A stretch of DNA of 64,000 bases from an uncultured Lachnospiraceae bacterium. Lineage in GTDB: Bacteria > Bacillota > Clostridia > Lachnospirales > Lachnospiraceae. Both the position numbers and the translations under genes were made by a program. The stretch is from positions 1-64,000 of the forward strand of contig CAJTVT010000009.1 of the NCBI GenBank assembly GCA_910580015.1, in the 5' to 3' direction. Under the pieces are notes generated by a model. It ran no database searches, was not told the DNA's origin, and saw nothing but the letters and a program-made list of their open reading frames with translations. Positions 16,578 through 25,613 of the stretch are shown here, in pieces; position 1 is the stretch's first letter, and the number at the start of each line of letters is the position of its first letter.

Positions 16578-16605
16578 TTGAAAGCTTGTATAGATAAGTT
16601 ATCAT
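16578..16605 (+). promoter_or_regulatory. Candidate promoter of the SPFH-TIR operon
   Basis: TTGAAA at 16578-16583 and TATCAT at 16600-16605 with a 16-base spacer. A GATAAGTTATC palindrome overlaps the -10, possibly an operator. The upstream repeat copy B would then lie in the 5' untranslated leader. Confidence 0.4.
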
Positions 16606-16620
16606 CCAGATACGCCTCAT

Positions 16621-16686
16621 AAATTTGTGCACATCTGAAAAAATCTTTTCGCAAAATCAGGCACAAAGAGAATCTGAGCGTACATA
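16621..16686 (+). repeat. Dispersed upstream repeat, copy B
   Basis: Matches copy A over its full length (AAATTTGTGCACATCTGA...CAAAATCAGGCACAAAGAG...TACATA). A looser ATAAGT...AGATAC similarity extends about 30 bases further upstream in both. It ends 23 bases before the SPFH gene start. Confidence 0.7.
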
Positions 16687-16709
16687 TAAGGGACAGGAGG
16701 GAAAAATAT

Positions 16710-17963
16710 ATGGCAAAGATTGCAGATGTCATTAAATACGAAGGAGATAATAACACATTAATCTGGAAACATCCCGTGGAAGATTTTAACGCATTGAGTC
16801 AATTGGTGGTGCATGAATCTCAGGAGGCAATTTTCTTTCGAGATGGCCAGGCATTGGATTTATTTGGACCAGGGAGACATACCTTGGCAAGCCAGAATAT
16901 TCCGTTGGTGGGCTGGTTTTTAAACCGGATGGTCGGGGATCAGTCTCCCTTTCACTGTGAAGTCTATTTTATTAATAAGACAGAACAAATGTCTATGAAA
17001 TGGGGAACAGACAGTAAAGTGCAGTACATAGAGCCAACCTATGGCTTTCCAATTTCCATCGGTGCCTGCGGAGAAATGAGCTTGCGCGCGGAGGATTCCA
17101 GAAAACTTTTGTTGAAGCTGGTCGGGACAGAGAGCGTTTTGGGCCAGGATCAGTTGATCAATTATTTTCGGGCATTTTTGATGACCAGAGTAAAAACCTA
17201 CATTGCACGTTATATCAAAGAACATTCCGTTAGCATATTTGAGATTGATGAGCATCTTACAGAATTTTCCGATGCCTTGAAAGGAATGCTGTCTGGTGAC
17301 TTTGCAAACTATGGTGTTTCGCTGGAACGTTTCTTTGTGACAACCATTCTGAAGCCAGATGGGGAGCGGCAGTATGAAACGTTTAAAGAACTACATTTTC
17401 GTCAATATGCGGAAGTTGCAGAGGCAAAACTTCGTCAGCAGGTGGGGATTATTGACCAGCAGACCCAGGCTCAGCAGATGGTAATTGAGTCTCAGGCGAT
17501 GGCTACCAAACGTGCCCAGGAAGGTTATACTTACCAGCAGGAGCGGGGATTTGATGTTGCGTCTCAGGTAGCGCAGAATGAAGCAGTGGGACAGTTTACC
17601 AACATGGGTGTTGGATTTGGAACCATGGCAGGCGTAGGTGGCGCTGTGGGAGGCATGGTTGGCAATATGGTAGGTGGCGCCCTGAATGCGGCCCAAAATG
17701 GCGGACAGTCTTCTGGTGATGTCTGTGCAAATTGCGGGAAACCACTTCCTGCAAATGCGAAATTCTGTATGGAGTGCGGAGCCAAGGCAGAGCACAAGGA
17801 ACACACGGAGAGGATCTGTCCTGCCTGTGGTAAAGTGACCAGAAAAGGAAAATTCTGTATGGGATGCGGAGCGCCTTTGCAAAGTAAATGTCCAGCCTGT
17901 GGCGCGGAACTTCCTGAAAATGCAAAGTTCTGTACAGCGTGCGGAGCCAAAATGGAGGAATAG
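16710..17963 (+). CDS. SPFH/Band-7 protein with three C-terminal zinc ribbons (YdjI-like)
   Basis: A 417-residue protein. Residues 1-250 form an SPFH domain of the 'virion core protein' type, and about 225-300 are a Gln/Ala-rich helical stretch. A Gly/Val-rich membrane-active segment follows (about 292-330), then three zinc ribbons (CANCGKPLP..FCMECG, CPACGKVTR..FCMGCG, CPACGAELP..FCTACG). Family knowledge: Bacillus YdjI, an SPFH protein in an operon with PspA-type membrane-stress genes, has this architecture. Here it heads an operon with a small membrane protein and two TIR proteins that also carry a zinc ribbon. Inference: it builds a membrane platform for them. AGGAGG precedes the ATG. Confidence 0.85.
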   Translation: MAKIADVIKYEGDNNTLIWKHPVEDFNALSQLVVHESQEAIFFRDGQALDLFGPGRHTLASQNIPLVGWFLNRMVGDQSPFHCEVYFINKTEQMSMKWGTDSKVQYIEPTYGFPISIGACGEMSLRAEDSRKLLLKLVGTESVLGQDQLINYFRAFLMTRVKTYIARYIKEHSVSIFEIDEHLTEFSDALKGMLSGDFANYGVSLERFFVTTILKPDGERQYETFKELHFRQYAEVAEAKLRQQVGIIDQQTQAQQMVIESQAMATKRAQEGYTYQQERGFDVASQVAQNEAVGQFTNMGVGFGTMAGVGGAVGGMVGNMVGGALNAAQNGGQSSGDVCANCGKPLPANAKFCMECGAKAEHKEHTERICPACGKVTRKGKFCMGCGAPLQSKCPACGAELPENAKFCTACGAKMEE

Positions 17964-17966
17964 GAT

Positions 17967-18665
17967 ATGAAAAAAATGTTTACGTTTTATACAGCAATTT
18001 GGATTGTTCTGCTGGCACTTTTTAACGTGATTGTGTTTGTTGTGCCACGAGAGGGGGGAATTGCAAAAGCTGGCGGAGCGTTTTGGTTTGGATATTTTTT
18101 TATTACAGTGGCATTTCTTGGTCAGCTTGTCTGTGCTTGGATCGCACTAAAACAAAACTCCCTTCATAAACTGTTTTATCATATTCCATTGATCACGATA
18201 AGTTTTACAGGGCTTTTGGTGTCAGTTGCCGCTGGAACTTTGTGTATGGCAGTCCCAGGCTTTCCAATGTGGGCTGGAATTGTGATCTGTGGGGTTGTAC
18301 TCGCTTTTTCTATAGTTTCTATTCTGAAAGCTTCTGTTGCGGCAGAGTTGGTGCAAGATATAGAGGACAAGACAAAAGAAAAAACATTTTTTATTCGCTC
18401 GCTGACAGCGGACGCGGAAAGTCTTTTGGCGCGCGCGACCGATCCAGAGACGAAAGCAGTTCTCCAGGAAGTGTTTGAGGCTGTGCGCTACAGTGATCCT
18501 ATGGGCCATACGGCTCTTGCAGGTTTGGAAAGCCAGATTACAATGAGATTTTCTGCTCTTTCAGCAGCAGTGGATGCACAAAAAACAGAGACCGTGAAGG
18601 CCGCGGCAAATGAACTTTTCGTTTTGATAAATGATAGGAATAAAAAATGTAAATTGCTAAAGTAA
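17967..18665 (+). CDS. Four-helix membrane protein of the TIR operon
   Basis: A 232-residue protein starting 3 bases after the SPFH gene. Four hydrophobic segments lie near residues 5-25, 34-54, 64-86 and 92-112, followed by a roughly 110-residue soluble C-terminal tail with helical, charged character that probably faces the cytoplasm. No named family was recognised. Its tight spacing between the SPFH gene (3 bases) and the first TIR gene (16 bases) shows one transcript and suggests a shared function at the membrane. Confidence 0.7.
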   Translation: MKKMFTFYTAIWIVLLALFNVIVFVVPREGGIAKAGGAFWFGYFFITVAFLGQLVCAWIALKQNSLHKLFYHIPLITISFTGLLVSVAAGTLCMAVPGFPMWAGIVICGVVLAFSIVSILKASVAAELVQDIEDKTKEKTFFIRSLTADAESLLARATDPETKAVLQEVFEAVRYSDPMGHTALAGLESQITMRFSALSAAVDAQKTETVKAAANELFVLINDRNKKCKLLK

Positions 18666-19598
18666 AAAGGGGACTGGACATATGTCAATGTTTAAATGTA
18701 AAATGTGCGGGGGCACGTTGGATATCTCTTCAGGCATGACAGTGGCGGAATGTCAATACTGTGGTACAAAGCAGACGCTGCCCAGACTAGATGATGAGAA
18801 AAAAGCAAATCTGTATGACCGGGCCAATTATTTCAGGCGCAATGGCGAATTTGATAAGGCCATGTCGATCTATGAACAGATATTAAATGAGGACAATACA
18901 GATGCAGAAGCCTATTGGTCGCTGGTACTGGGACGGTATGGAATTGAGTATGTGGAAGATCCGATGACTCATAAGCGGATCCCTACGGTAAATCGAACAC
19001 AGATGATTTCTATTTTTGCAGATGAGGATTACAAGTCTGCACTAAAGTATGCTGATGGCTATCAGCGTGGAGTCTATGAGGCAGAAGCGAGAGCCATTGA
19101 TGAAATTCAAAAGGGTATTTTGAATATTTCTCGCCAAGAAGAGCCTTTTGATGTGTTTATCTGTTACAAAGAAAAGGATAAAATGGGGCGTAGAACCCAG
19201 GATTCGGTGCTGGCAAATGATCTGTATCATCAGTTGACAGCGGAAGGATTCAAAGTATTTTTTGCCAGGATCACGCTGGAAAATAAGCTGGGAACAGCCT
19301 ATGAGCCGTATATTTTTGCAGCTTTAAATTCTGCAAAAGTAATGGTGGTGCTGGGAACAAAACCAGAATATTTTAAGGCAGTGTGGGTAAAAAATGAGTG
19401 GTTTCGCTATCTGACAATGATCCGAAACGGCGCAAAGAAGATGTTGATCCCAGCCTATAAAGATATGAATCCATATGATCTGCCAGAGGAATTTTCCCAT
19501 TTGCAGGCTCTTGATATGTCGCAGATTGGATTTTTGCAGGATCTGATTCGAGGGATTAAGAAGGTTGTGGAGAAAGAGGCACCTCAACAGGAAAGTCA
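18665..19598 (+). repeat. Direct duplication, left copy
   Basis: From the ribosome site (AAAAGGGGACTGGACATATG) to GAAAGTCA, this segment matches 21088-22021 with only four substitutions seen by eye, all in the first 130 bases; the following roughly 800 bases look identical. Similarity then drops abruptly to distant homology. Confidence 0.9.
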
Positions 19599-20952
19599 GA
19601 ATACAGCTCCAGCCAGTCCCAATAGTGCCAATGTGTCTCCTCTTTTAAAGCGTGCCTTTCTATTTTTGGAGGACGGGGATTGGCATAGTGCAAATGAGTA
19701 TTGTGAGAAAGTGTTAGATATGGAACCAGAAAATGCGATGGCATACCTTGGCAAATTAATGGCGGCATATCAAGTTTCAAAACAGGAGGGACTTGCAAAT
19801 TGTAAAATATCGTTTGAAGAAGATAAAAACTACCAGAAAATTCTTCGTTTTGGAGATCAGAGACTGAAGCAGCTTGTGGAGGGATATGTACAGCAAATCA
19901 ATGAGAGAAATGAACATAATAGAAAGCAGGGAGTCTATCAGGGCGCCATTTTTAGAATGGAGCATGCCTTACGAGAGCAGGACTATCGTGAGGCAGCACG
20001 ACAGTTTGAACTGGTTCCAGGATTTGAGGATGCAAATGAGAGGAAACAGCAATGTCTTGTGAAAGCGGAGCAAATAAAATGCAGGGAACAAGCTCATAAG
20101 AAAAGAAAGAAAAAGATTCTAAGTATTCTTGTTTTTGCTACAATTTTTTCAATAATTATGATATTTGTGGCGTTTTATTATTATTTTCGAGTAGTTATTC
20201 CAAGAAAACATAATGAATGGAACTATCAATGGGCAATGGAAGCTATGGAGTCAGAGAATTATGACAAGGCTGTTTCTATATTAGAAAAGTTAAAAAAGTA
20301 TAAAGATGGTGAGAAGCAGCTTGAATTAGCAATGAAAAAACGCAAAGAGAAGAGGAGGCAAGAGCTTTGTGAGGCTGAGATAGGGGATAACGTTTATTTT
20401 GGTGAATATAAGGAAGATGCTATTTTAGGAAAAGGAAAAGAGCAGATTGAATGGTTGGTACTTGATAAAAAGGAGAATAAGGTTTTGCTACTAAGCAAAT
20501 ATTGTTTGGATGAGCAGCCTTTTTGTGATACAGAGTCTGAGAGTGCTGTTTGGAAAGATTCCTATATTCGGACTTGGTTGAACGAAACTTTTTTGGAAGA
20601 GGCGTTTGATGAGGGGGAAAGGAAAGCGATCTCTACGGAAAAGGTACGAAGTTATTATGTTACTTACAGTGATTTGAAAGAAGATCAAAAGAAGGTTAAA
20701 GACAAGGTGTTTTTGTTCGATGAGGAAGAAGTTGACAAGTATCTGACTGAAACTAGTGACAGGCAAGCAGAGATAAGTGGTGGCGATTATTATAAATATA
20801 TGAAGTGTGAATGGATGTTAAGGTCCACAGGTGATAATGGGAAAGCTTTTCAGTATATAAATTTTTGGGGAGATTTACAAGTTTCAAAGGATCTGACTTC
20901 CCTATCTGGCATCCGCCCAGCTCTCTGGCTCAATCTAGATAAGCTCCCATAA
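18682..20952 (+). CDS. Transmembrane TIR protein 1 (zinc ribbon-TPR-TIR-TM-DUF6273)
   Basis: A 756-residue multidomain protein. Residues 6-27 form a zinc ribbon (CKMC..CQYC) and 45-80 a TPR-like pair. A TIR domain spans about 153-292 (PFDVFICYKEKD; GTAYEPYIFAAL with E208 as candidate NADase glutamate; VKNEWFRYL). Further TPR-like helices follow, then one membrane span near 478-503. The C-terminal 570-756 ends in GIRPALWLNL, typical of DUF6273. Predicted topology puts TIR inside and DUF6273 outside, like a receptor. Bacterial TIR domains commonly cleave NAD+ or make signalling nucleotides; activity here is inferred. The first half is almost identical in DNA to the next gene. Confidence 0.82.
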   Translation: MSMFKCKMCGGTLDISSGMTVAECQYCGTKQTLPRLDDEKKANLYDRANYFRRNGEFDKAMSIYEQILNEDNTDAEAYWSLVLGRYGIEYVEDPMTHKRIPTVNRTQMISIFADEDYKSALKYADGYQRGVYEAEARAIDEIQKGILNISRQEEPFDVFICYKEKDKMGRRTQDSVLANDLYHQLTAEGFKVFFARITLENKLGTAYEPYIFAALNSAKVMVVLGTKPEYFKAVWVKNEWFRYLTMIRNGAKKMLIPAYKDMNPYDLPEEFSHLQALDMSQIGFLQDLIRGIKKVVEKEAPQQESQNTAPASPNSANVSPLLKRAFLFLEDGDWHSANEYCEKVLDMEPENAMAYLGKLMAAYQVSKQEGLANCKISFEEDKNYQKILRFGDQRLKQLVEGYVQQINERNEHNRKQGVYQGAIFRMEHALREQDYREAARQFELVPGFEDANERKQQCLVKAEQIKCREQAHKKRKKKILSILVFATIFSIIMIFVAFYYYFRVVIPRKHNEWNYQWAMEAMESENYDKAVSILEKLKKYKDGEKQLELAMKKRKEKRRQELCEAEIGDNVYFGEYKEDAILGKGKEQIEWLVLDKKENKVLLLSKYCLDEQPFCDTESESAVWKDSYIRTWLNETFLEEAFDEGERKAISTEKVRSYYVTYSDLKEDQKKVKDKVFLFDEEEVDKYLTETSDRQAEISGGDYYKYMKCEWMLRSTGDNGKAFQYINFWGDLQVSKDLTSLSGIRPALWLNLDKLP

Positions 20953-21087
20953 ACAATAAATCAAACAAAAAGAAAACAGAATTGAAGATAAAGGAATAAC
21001 AATTGCAAGAACTGCGTTGCATCGAATATATCTGCTTTAAAGTGAAGGCGGATTGGCAGAAATAAATATTCAGATATACTTAACAGG

Positions 21088-22021
21088 AAAAGGGGACTGG
21101 ACATATGTCAATGTTTAAATGTAAAATGTGCGGAGGCACGTTGGATATCTCTTCAGGCATGACAGTGGCGGAATGTCAATACTGTGGCACAAAGCAGACG
21201 CTGCCCAGACTGGACGATGAGAAAAAAGCAAATCTGTATGACCGGGCCAATTATTTCAGGCGCAATGGCGAATTTGATAAGGCCATGTCGATCTATGAAC
21301 AGATATTAAATGAGGACAATACAGATGCAGAAGCCTATTGGTCGCTGGTACTGGGACGGTATGGAATTGAGTATGTGGAAGATCCGATGACTCATAAGCG
21401 GATCCCTACGGTAAATCGAACACAGATGATTTCTATTTTTGCAGATGAGGATTACAAGTCTGCACTAAAGTATGCTGATGGCTATCAGCGTGGAGTCTAT
21501 GAGGCAGAAGCGAGAGCCATTGATGAAATTCAAAAGGGTATTTTGAATATTTCTCGCCAAGAAGAGCCTTTTGATGTGTTTATCTGTTACAAAGAAAAGG
21601 ATAAAATGGGGCGTAGAACCCAGGATTCGGTGCTGGCAAATGATCTGTATCATCAGTTGACAGCGGAAGGATTCAAAGTATTTTTTGCCAGGATCACGCT
21701 GGAAAATAAGCTGGGAACAGCCTATGAGCCGTATATTTTTGCAGCTTTAAATTCTGCAAAAGTAATGGTGGTGCTGGGAACAAAACCAGAATATTTTAAG
21801 GCAGTGTGGGTAAAAAATGAGTGGTTTCGCTATCTGACAATGATCCGAAACGGCGCAAAGAAGATGTTGATCCCAGCCTATAAAGATATGAATCCATATG
21901 ATCTGCCAGAGGAATTTTCCCATTTGCAGGCTCTTGATATGTCGCAGATTGGATTTTTGCAGGATCTGATTCGAGGGATTAAGAAGGTTGTGGAGAAAGA
22001 GGCACCTCAACAGGAAAGTCA
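21088..22021 (+). repeat. Direct duplication, right copy
   Basis: Partner of 18665-19598. It covers the ribosome site and the coding region for zinc ribbon, TPR and TIR (residues 1 to about 305) of TIR protein 2. The abrupt right border lies in the linker after the TIR domain. Confidence 0.9.
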
Positions 22022-23690
22022 CAATGCCATTCCCGTAAATATGGCGGTGGGAACCGTCGTTTCCTCTTCTCTGTTGAGGCGTGTGTTTTTATTCTTGGAA
22101 GATTGTGATTGGGAAAGTGCGGATGAGTACAGCGAAAAGGTGCTGGATTTGGAACCAGAAAATGCGATGGCATATCTTGGGAAATTGATGGCGCAACTTC
22201 AAGTCTCAAAACAAGAAGGACTTGCAGATTATGAGCGACCCTTTGATAATAATCCCAATTATCGGAAAATTCTTCGTTTTGGAGATCAGGAACTCCAAAA
22301 GACAGTGGAAGGTTATGTACAAAAGATCAAAGAACGAAATGAAAATGCCATGCGTGAGAGGGAGCGTCAGAAGAGAGAAAAGCAGCAAAGCAAGATGTAT
22401 GAGGAAGCTTACTCAAAGCTCAAATATGCCTGTAATGATAATGATTATCTGGCTATTGCTCAGATATTTCAACAAATCTCAGGTTTTCGGGATGCAGATG
22501 CGCTGGCACAACAGTGTCTAGAAAAGGGGCATGAATTGCGAAAAGCCCGACATTATGAAGAAGGCAACAAAATGATAGAAAATTATCATGCTTATGTTGC
22601 AGAGCATGGCTATAACTTTGAAGACGCACAGCCGCTGTCTTTGATCCAGAAAGCGATACACGCGCTTGAAGATGTGTCGGAGTTGGATGGGGTGGAACAA
22701 AAACTTGCATTTTGTCGAAGTGAGATTCCCAAAATTAATCAAAAGCTGGAGGAAGACCGGGTTAGAAAAGAAGAAAAGAGAAAAAGACAGGAACATGCGG
22801 CAAGAATAAAAAATAAGATCCGAAAGATTCGGAATATCGTCTTGACAGTAGCGTTTGTTTCTGGGGCAGTTTTTATAGGGTACTATTGCGGTTATTATAT
22901 TCCAGAGATAGTGCCAAAGAAAGAGCAGTATCAGTTGGCGATGGACGTGATAGAATCCAAACGTTATATAGCGGCAATTGCGATGTTGGAAGAATTGGGT
23001 GGTTATAAAGACAGTAAAGATCAGATTGAACGTGTGAAAGACAAAATGGAAGAGCAAAGAAAGGAAGCGAGACATCAAAATATTTTTGATGTAAAGGAAG
23101 GGGATATACTGTTTTTTGGTGAATATGAGCAGGACAATGATAAGGGGAATGGAAAGGAGGATATTGAATGGATAGTGCTGAAAAAAAAGAAGAATAAACT
23201 TCTTCTAATTAGCAGTTATTGCCTTGATTGTCAACCTTATGGTTATGGTTTTGAATGGGAGACATTGTCATGGCAGGAATCTTTCATTCGAGGGTGGCTG
23301 AATAACGAGTTTATGGATGAGGCGTTTGAGAAGGAAGAGAGGAAAGCTATTTCAAAGACGAAGGTGAAAAATTATTTTTTAGCAGAATCAGGAAGAAAGG
23401 AAGAAAATGATACAAAGGATCAGGTATTTTTGCTTAGTATAGAAGAGACAGAAAAATATTTTGAGTCTCGATACGATAGAGTGGCGAAGGACACAGATTA
23501 TGTTATCGATTTGGCTAACAGAAGCGATCTGTCATACGATAAAGATGAATGGTTGTTGAGGACGATTGATAAAGATGGGCCATCATTTGTCTGGAGGAGT
23601 GGCGGGATCTCTCATGAGATAGAAGACATTTCAGAAAAAAGTTACGGCATCCGTCCAGCTTTTTGGCTTGATCTAGAAAAGCTAAAGTAA
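21105..23690 (+). CDS. Transmembrane TIR protein 2 (paralogue of TIR protein 1)
   Basis: An 861-residue protein whose residues 1-305 are essentially identical to TIR protein 1 (zinc ribbon, TPR-like helices, TIR with E208). It then diverges, with a longer charged coiled-coil/TPR-like middle (about 395-565), one membrane span near 577-600, and an outer DUF6273 domain from about 660 ending in GIRPAFWLDL. The outer halves of the two proteins are only distantly alike. It starts 152 bases after the first TIR gene with the same ribosome site; a TTGCAA at 21003 may be part of an internal promoter. Inference: two receptors with one signalling output and different ligands. Confidence 0.82.
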   Translation: MSMFKCKMCGGTLDISSGMTVAECQYCGTKQTLPRLDDEKKANLYDRANYFRRNGEFDKAMSIYEQILNEDNTDAEAYWSLVLGRYGIEYVEDPMTHKRIPTVNRTQMISIFADEDYKSALKYADGYQRGVYEAEARAIDEIQKGILNISRQEEPFDVFICYKEKDKMGRRTQDSVLANDLYHQLTAEGFKVFFARITLENKLGTAYEPYIFAALNSAKVMVVLGTKPEYFKAVWVKNEWFRYLTMIRNGAKKMLIPAYKDMNPYDLPEEFSHLQALDMSQIGFLQDLIRGIKKVVEKEAPQQESHNAIPVNMAVGTVVSSSLLRRVFLFLEDCDWESADEYSEKVLDLEPENAMAYLGKLMAQLQVSKQEGLADYERPFDNNPNYRKILRFGDQELQKTVEGYVQKIKERNENAMRERERQKREKQQSKMYEEAYSKLKYACNDNDYLAIAQIFQQISGFRDADALAQQCLEKGHELRKARHYEEGNKMIENYHAYVAEHGYNFEDAQPLSLIQKAIHALEDVSELDGVEQKLAFCRSEIPKINQKLEEDRVRKEEKRKRQEHAARIKNKIRKIRNIVLTVAFVSGAVFIGYYCGYYIPEIVPKKEQYQLAMDVIESKRYIAAIAMLEELGGYKDSKDQIERVKDKMEEQRKEARHQNIFDVKEGDILFFGEYEQDNDKGNGKEDIEWIVLKKKKNKLLLISSYCLDCQPYGYGFEWETLSWQESFIRGWLNNEFMDEAFEKEERKAISKTKVKNYFLAESGRKEENDTKDQVFLLSIEETEKYFESRYDRVAKDTDYVIDLANRSDLSYDKDEWLLRTIDKDGPSFVWRSGGISHEIEDISEKSYGIRPAFWLDLEKLK

Positions 23691-23732
23691 CCATTGTTCC
23701 ACACAGAATCAGAAAATTTGAAACAATATTTT

Positions 23733-23844
23733 TGGTTCTTTCTCATGTTTGGATATTCGATTAAGATTTAGATCTACGGAAAATAATTTTCTTGTAGAAT
23801 CTATGATTTCAAAAAGTGGAATATTCAAAATTGGGAAAGAACCA
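23733..23844. repeat. Long imperfect palindrome after the TIR genes
   Basis: The arms TGGTTCTTTC and GAAAGAACCA enclose further nested complementary pieces (GGATATTC/GGAATATTC-like, TAGATCTAC/GTAGAATCTA, GGAAAAT/ATTTTC), so the whole 112 bases can fold on itself. T-runs flank both ends. It could be a terminator for the TIR operon or a small non-coding mobile element. Confidence 0.6.
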
Positions 23845-23994
23845 TTTTTATTGTAGTTTACTGAAAATTCATAAAAAGTAAAAAAAACGAAAAATGTGTA
23901 AGATCTTTCTTTCTGCAAACGGATATATAAATAGAAACAACGTAAGCTTACGAACCATAAAACTTTAGCATCTAGAAAGGCGGATTGATAAATT

Positions 23995-24552
23995 ATGAGA
24001 GCAACTGAGGAAAATTTCATCGCCTTAATTCGAAAACGAAAGGAAGAAGGCATTCTATATGTGATTGACACCTGGGGCGCTTATCTTCAGTCCATTGTGC
24101 GCCGAAGGTTATTCCTCCTTCCAGACCGTGTGGAGGAATGCACCAATGATGTTTTCTGGGGAATCTGGAAAAATATAGACAGTTACGATTCCAGTAAAGG
24201 AAGCTTCCAAAATTGGGCGGCCGGCATCGCGCGTTTCGAAGCCATTGATTACTTGCGCAGAGCCCAAAAGGAATGGCAGACTGTCACGCTGGATGGTATG
24301 GAGCTTTCCAGCGACGACCAGGATATGCTTGCACTGATTGAAAAAGAACTATCGGAAGAAACAAAAAATCTTTTATCTTGCCTTACACCAACAGATCAGG
24401 AACTCTTTCTAAGAATTTATGGGAATGAAGAGGATCCATTACAGGTCAGTAGTGAATTAGGTATCACCAGAGATAATTTGTATGTACGCCTTTTCCGCGG
24501 AAAAAAGAAAATGCGTGCCTATTCTGTCAGAAGAGAGGAGAATGGATTATGA
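23995..24552 (+). CDS. ECF-type sigma-70 factor
   Basis: A 185-residue sigma factor with region 2 (VEECTNDVFWGIWKNIDSYDSSKGSFQNWAAGIARFEAIDYLR-type, about residues 45-87) and region 4 (LTPTDQELFLRIYGNEEDPLQVSSELGITRDNLYVRLFRGKKKMR-type, about 132-178). It has no region 3, as in extracytoplasmic-function factors. AAAGGCGG lies before the ATG. Its stop overlaps the start of the anti-sigma gene (ATGA). A CGTAAGCTTACG palindrome upstream could be part of its control region. Its regulon is unknown; the neighbouring TIR operon is one candidate. Confidence 0.88.
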   Translation: MRATEENFIALIRKRKEEGILYVIDTWGAYLQSIVRRRLFLLPDRVEECTNDVFWGIWKNIDSYDSSKGSFQNWAAGIARFEAIDYLRRAQKEWQTVTLDGMELSSDDQDMLALIEKELSEETKNLLSCLTPTDQELFLRIYGNEEDPLQVSSELGITRDNLYVRLFRGKKKMRAYSVRREENGL

Positions 24553-25607
24553 AAAAAGAATTATATAAGCTGGCAAACAAACTGGAAATTCAGGAATCAT
24601 GTGAGTCCGCAGACAGATGGAATCTCTGTGAAGTATCTGGCGCTGGGCAGGAACAGAATTTTGAGGAGATTGAGAAAGAAAAGTATCGACGCCAGATACG
24701 ATATTCTATACACAAGGAAAAAAAGTCCCTTTGGAGAAAGTGGCTGACCGCTGCGGCTGCCTGCCTGACGTTTTTAACGGTATTGGTATGTAATAGTCAT
24801 GTTCAGACAACAATTGCAAAATCTTTTGGCAGCATTCAAACCTTTTTGGGGATTCAAAATGACCTTTCCCCGTATACAGAAATTATCAACACATCCGTGA
24901 GTGATAACGGCTATCTGGCGACGCTGGAAGAAGTTATCATTGCAGAAGACAAAATAGCGGTAAGTTATACGCTCCAGCGTGAGAATGGAAAGCCTTTTCC
25001 ATGTTCCCGTTCCCTGGCTGCGGCATTGTATGTAGATGGTGAGGAAATATACAGCGGCACAGGATTTGTGAATTTTGTGGATCAGGAGCACAAAATTCAG
25101 GGAAATGAAATGACATATTTTGTGCCAGGTGTTGATTTATTGGAAGAAAAAACTTATAAGCTTAAAATCGCAGATTATAGCGGCGGCAAATGGGAGTTTC
25201 AGTTTGTAGCCAGTGGTGCAGAATTGGCCTCAGACACCAAACGCATAAAATTAGAGAAAGTATTTGCGCTTCCAGATGGTTCCTCACTTAAGCTCCATGA
25301 CTTGACAGTGAATAATTTTGAACAGCGAATCAATTACGATAAAGAGTCTTCAAAGAAATATTATGAACTAAAAGTGCAAATTGTAGACGACCAAGGTATG
25401 GAAATTTCTTTCTATGAAGAATGGGTTGGGAAAACGAAAAGCTACTTGATAAATGATAACCTGACAGACAGTTTCCTCACCGAGCCAAATACAGAGACAG
25501 CGACAGTGCGAATTATGGCTGCCGAATGTGATGAAACGTACATGCAGATTTCAGAATGGGAAGAAGTTGGAGAGTTTACATTGGATTTATCAAATGTAGT
25601 AGAATAA
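24549..25607 (+). CDS. Membrane anti-sigma factor (DUF4179 type)
   Basis: A 352-residue protein coupled to the ECF sigma gene by a 4-base ATGA overlap. Residues 1-64 are a charged cytoplasmic part that would hold the sigma factor. A single membrane span lies near 66-82 (LTAAAACLTFLTVLVCN), and the remaining 270 residues face outside as a beta-rich sensor (TSVSDNGYLATLEEVIIAEDKIAVSY is the DUF4179-like core, about 113-140). An envelope signal would release the sigma factor. The assignment rests on layout and DUF4179-like sequence. Confidence 0.82.
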   Translation: MKKELYKLANKLEIQESCESADRWNLCEVSGAGQEQNFEEIEKEKYRRQIRYSIHKEKKSLWRKWLTAAAACLTFLTVLVCNSHVQTTIAKSFGSIQTFLGIQNDLSPYTEIINTSVSDNGYLATLEEVIIAEDKIAVSYTLQRENGKPFPCSRSLAAALYVDGEEIYSGTGFVNFVDQEHKIQGNEMTYFVPGVDLLEEKTYKLKIADYSGGKWEFQFVASGAELASDTKRIKLEKVFALPDGSSLKLHDLTVNNFEQRINYDKESSKKYYELKVQIVDDQGMEISFYEEWVGKTKSYLINDNLTDSFLTEPNTETATVRIMAAECDETYMQISEWEEVGEFTLDLSNVVE

Positions 25608-25613
25608 GTTTAA

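Noticed and set aside
12109..16756. Minus-strand frames near 12109-12384 and 16529-16756 sharing an FSLCLIL stretch
   Set aside because: The shared residues come from the dispersed upstream repeat (copies A and B) read backwards.
23945..23975. ECF-type autoregulatory promoter (GAACC...TCTA) before the sigma gene
   Set aside because: The -10 does not match known ECF consensus sequences well enough to support a call.
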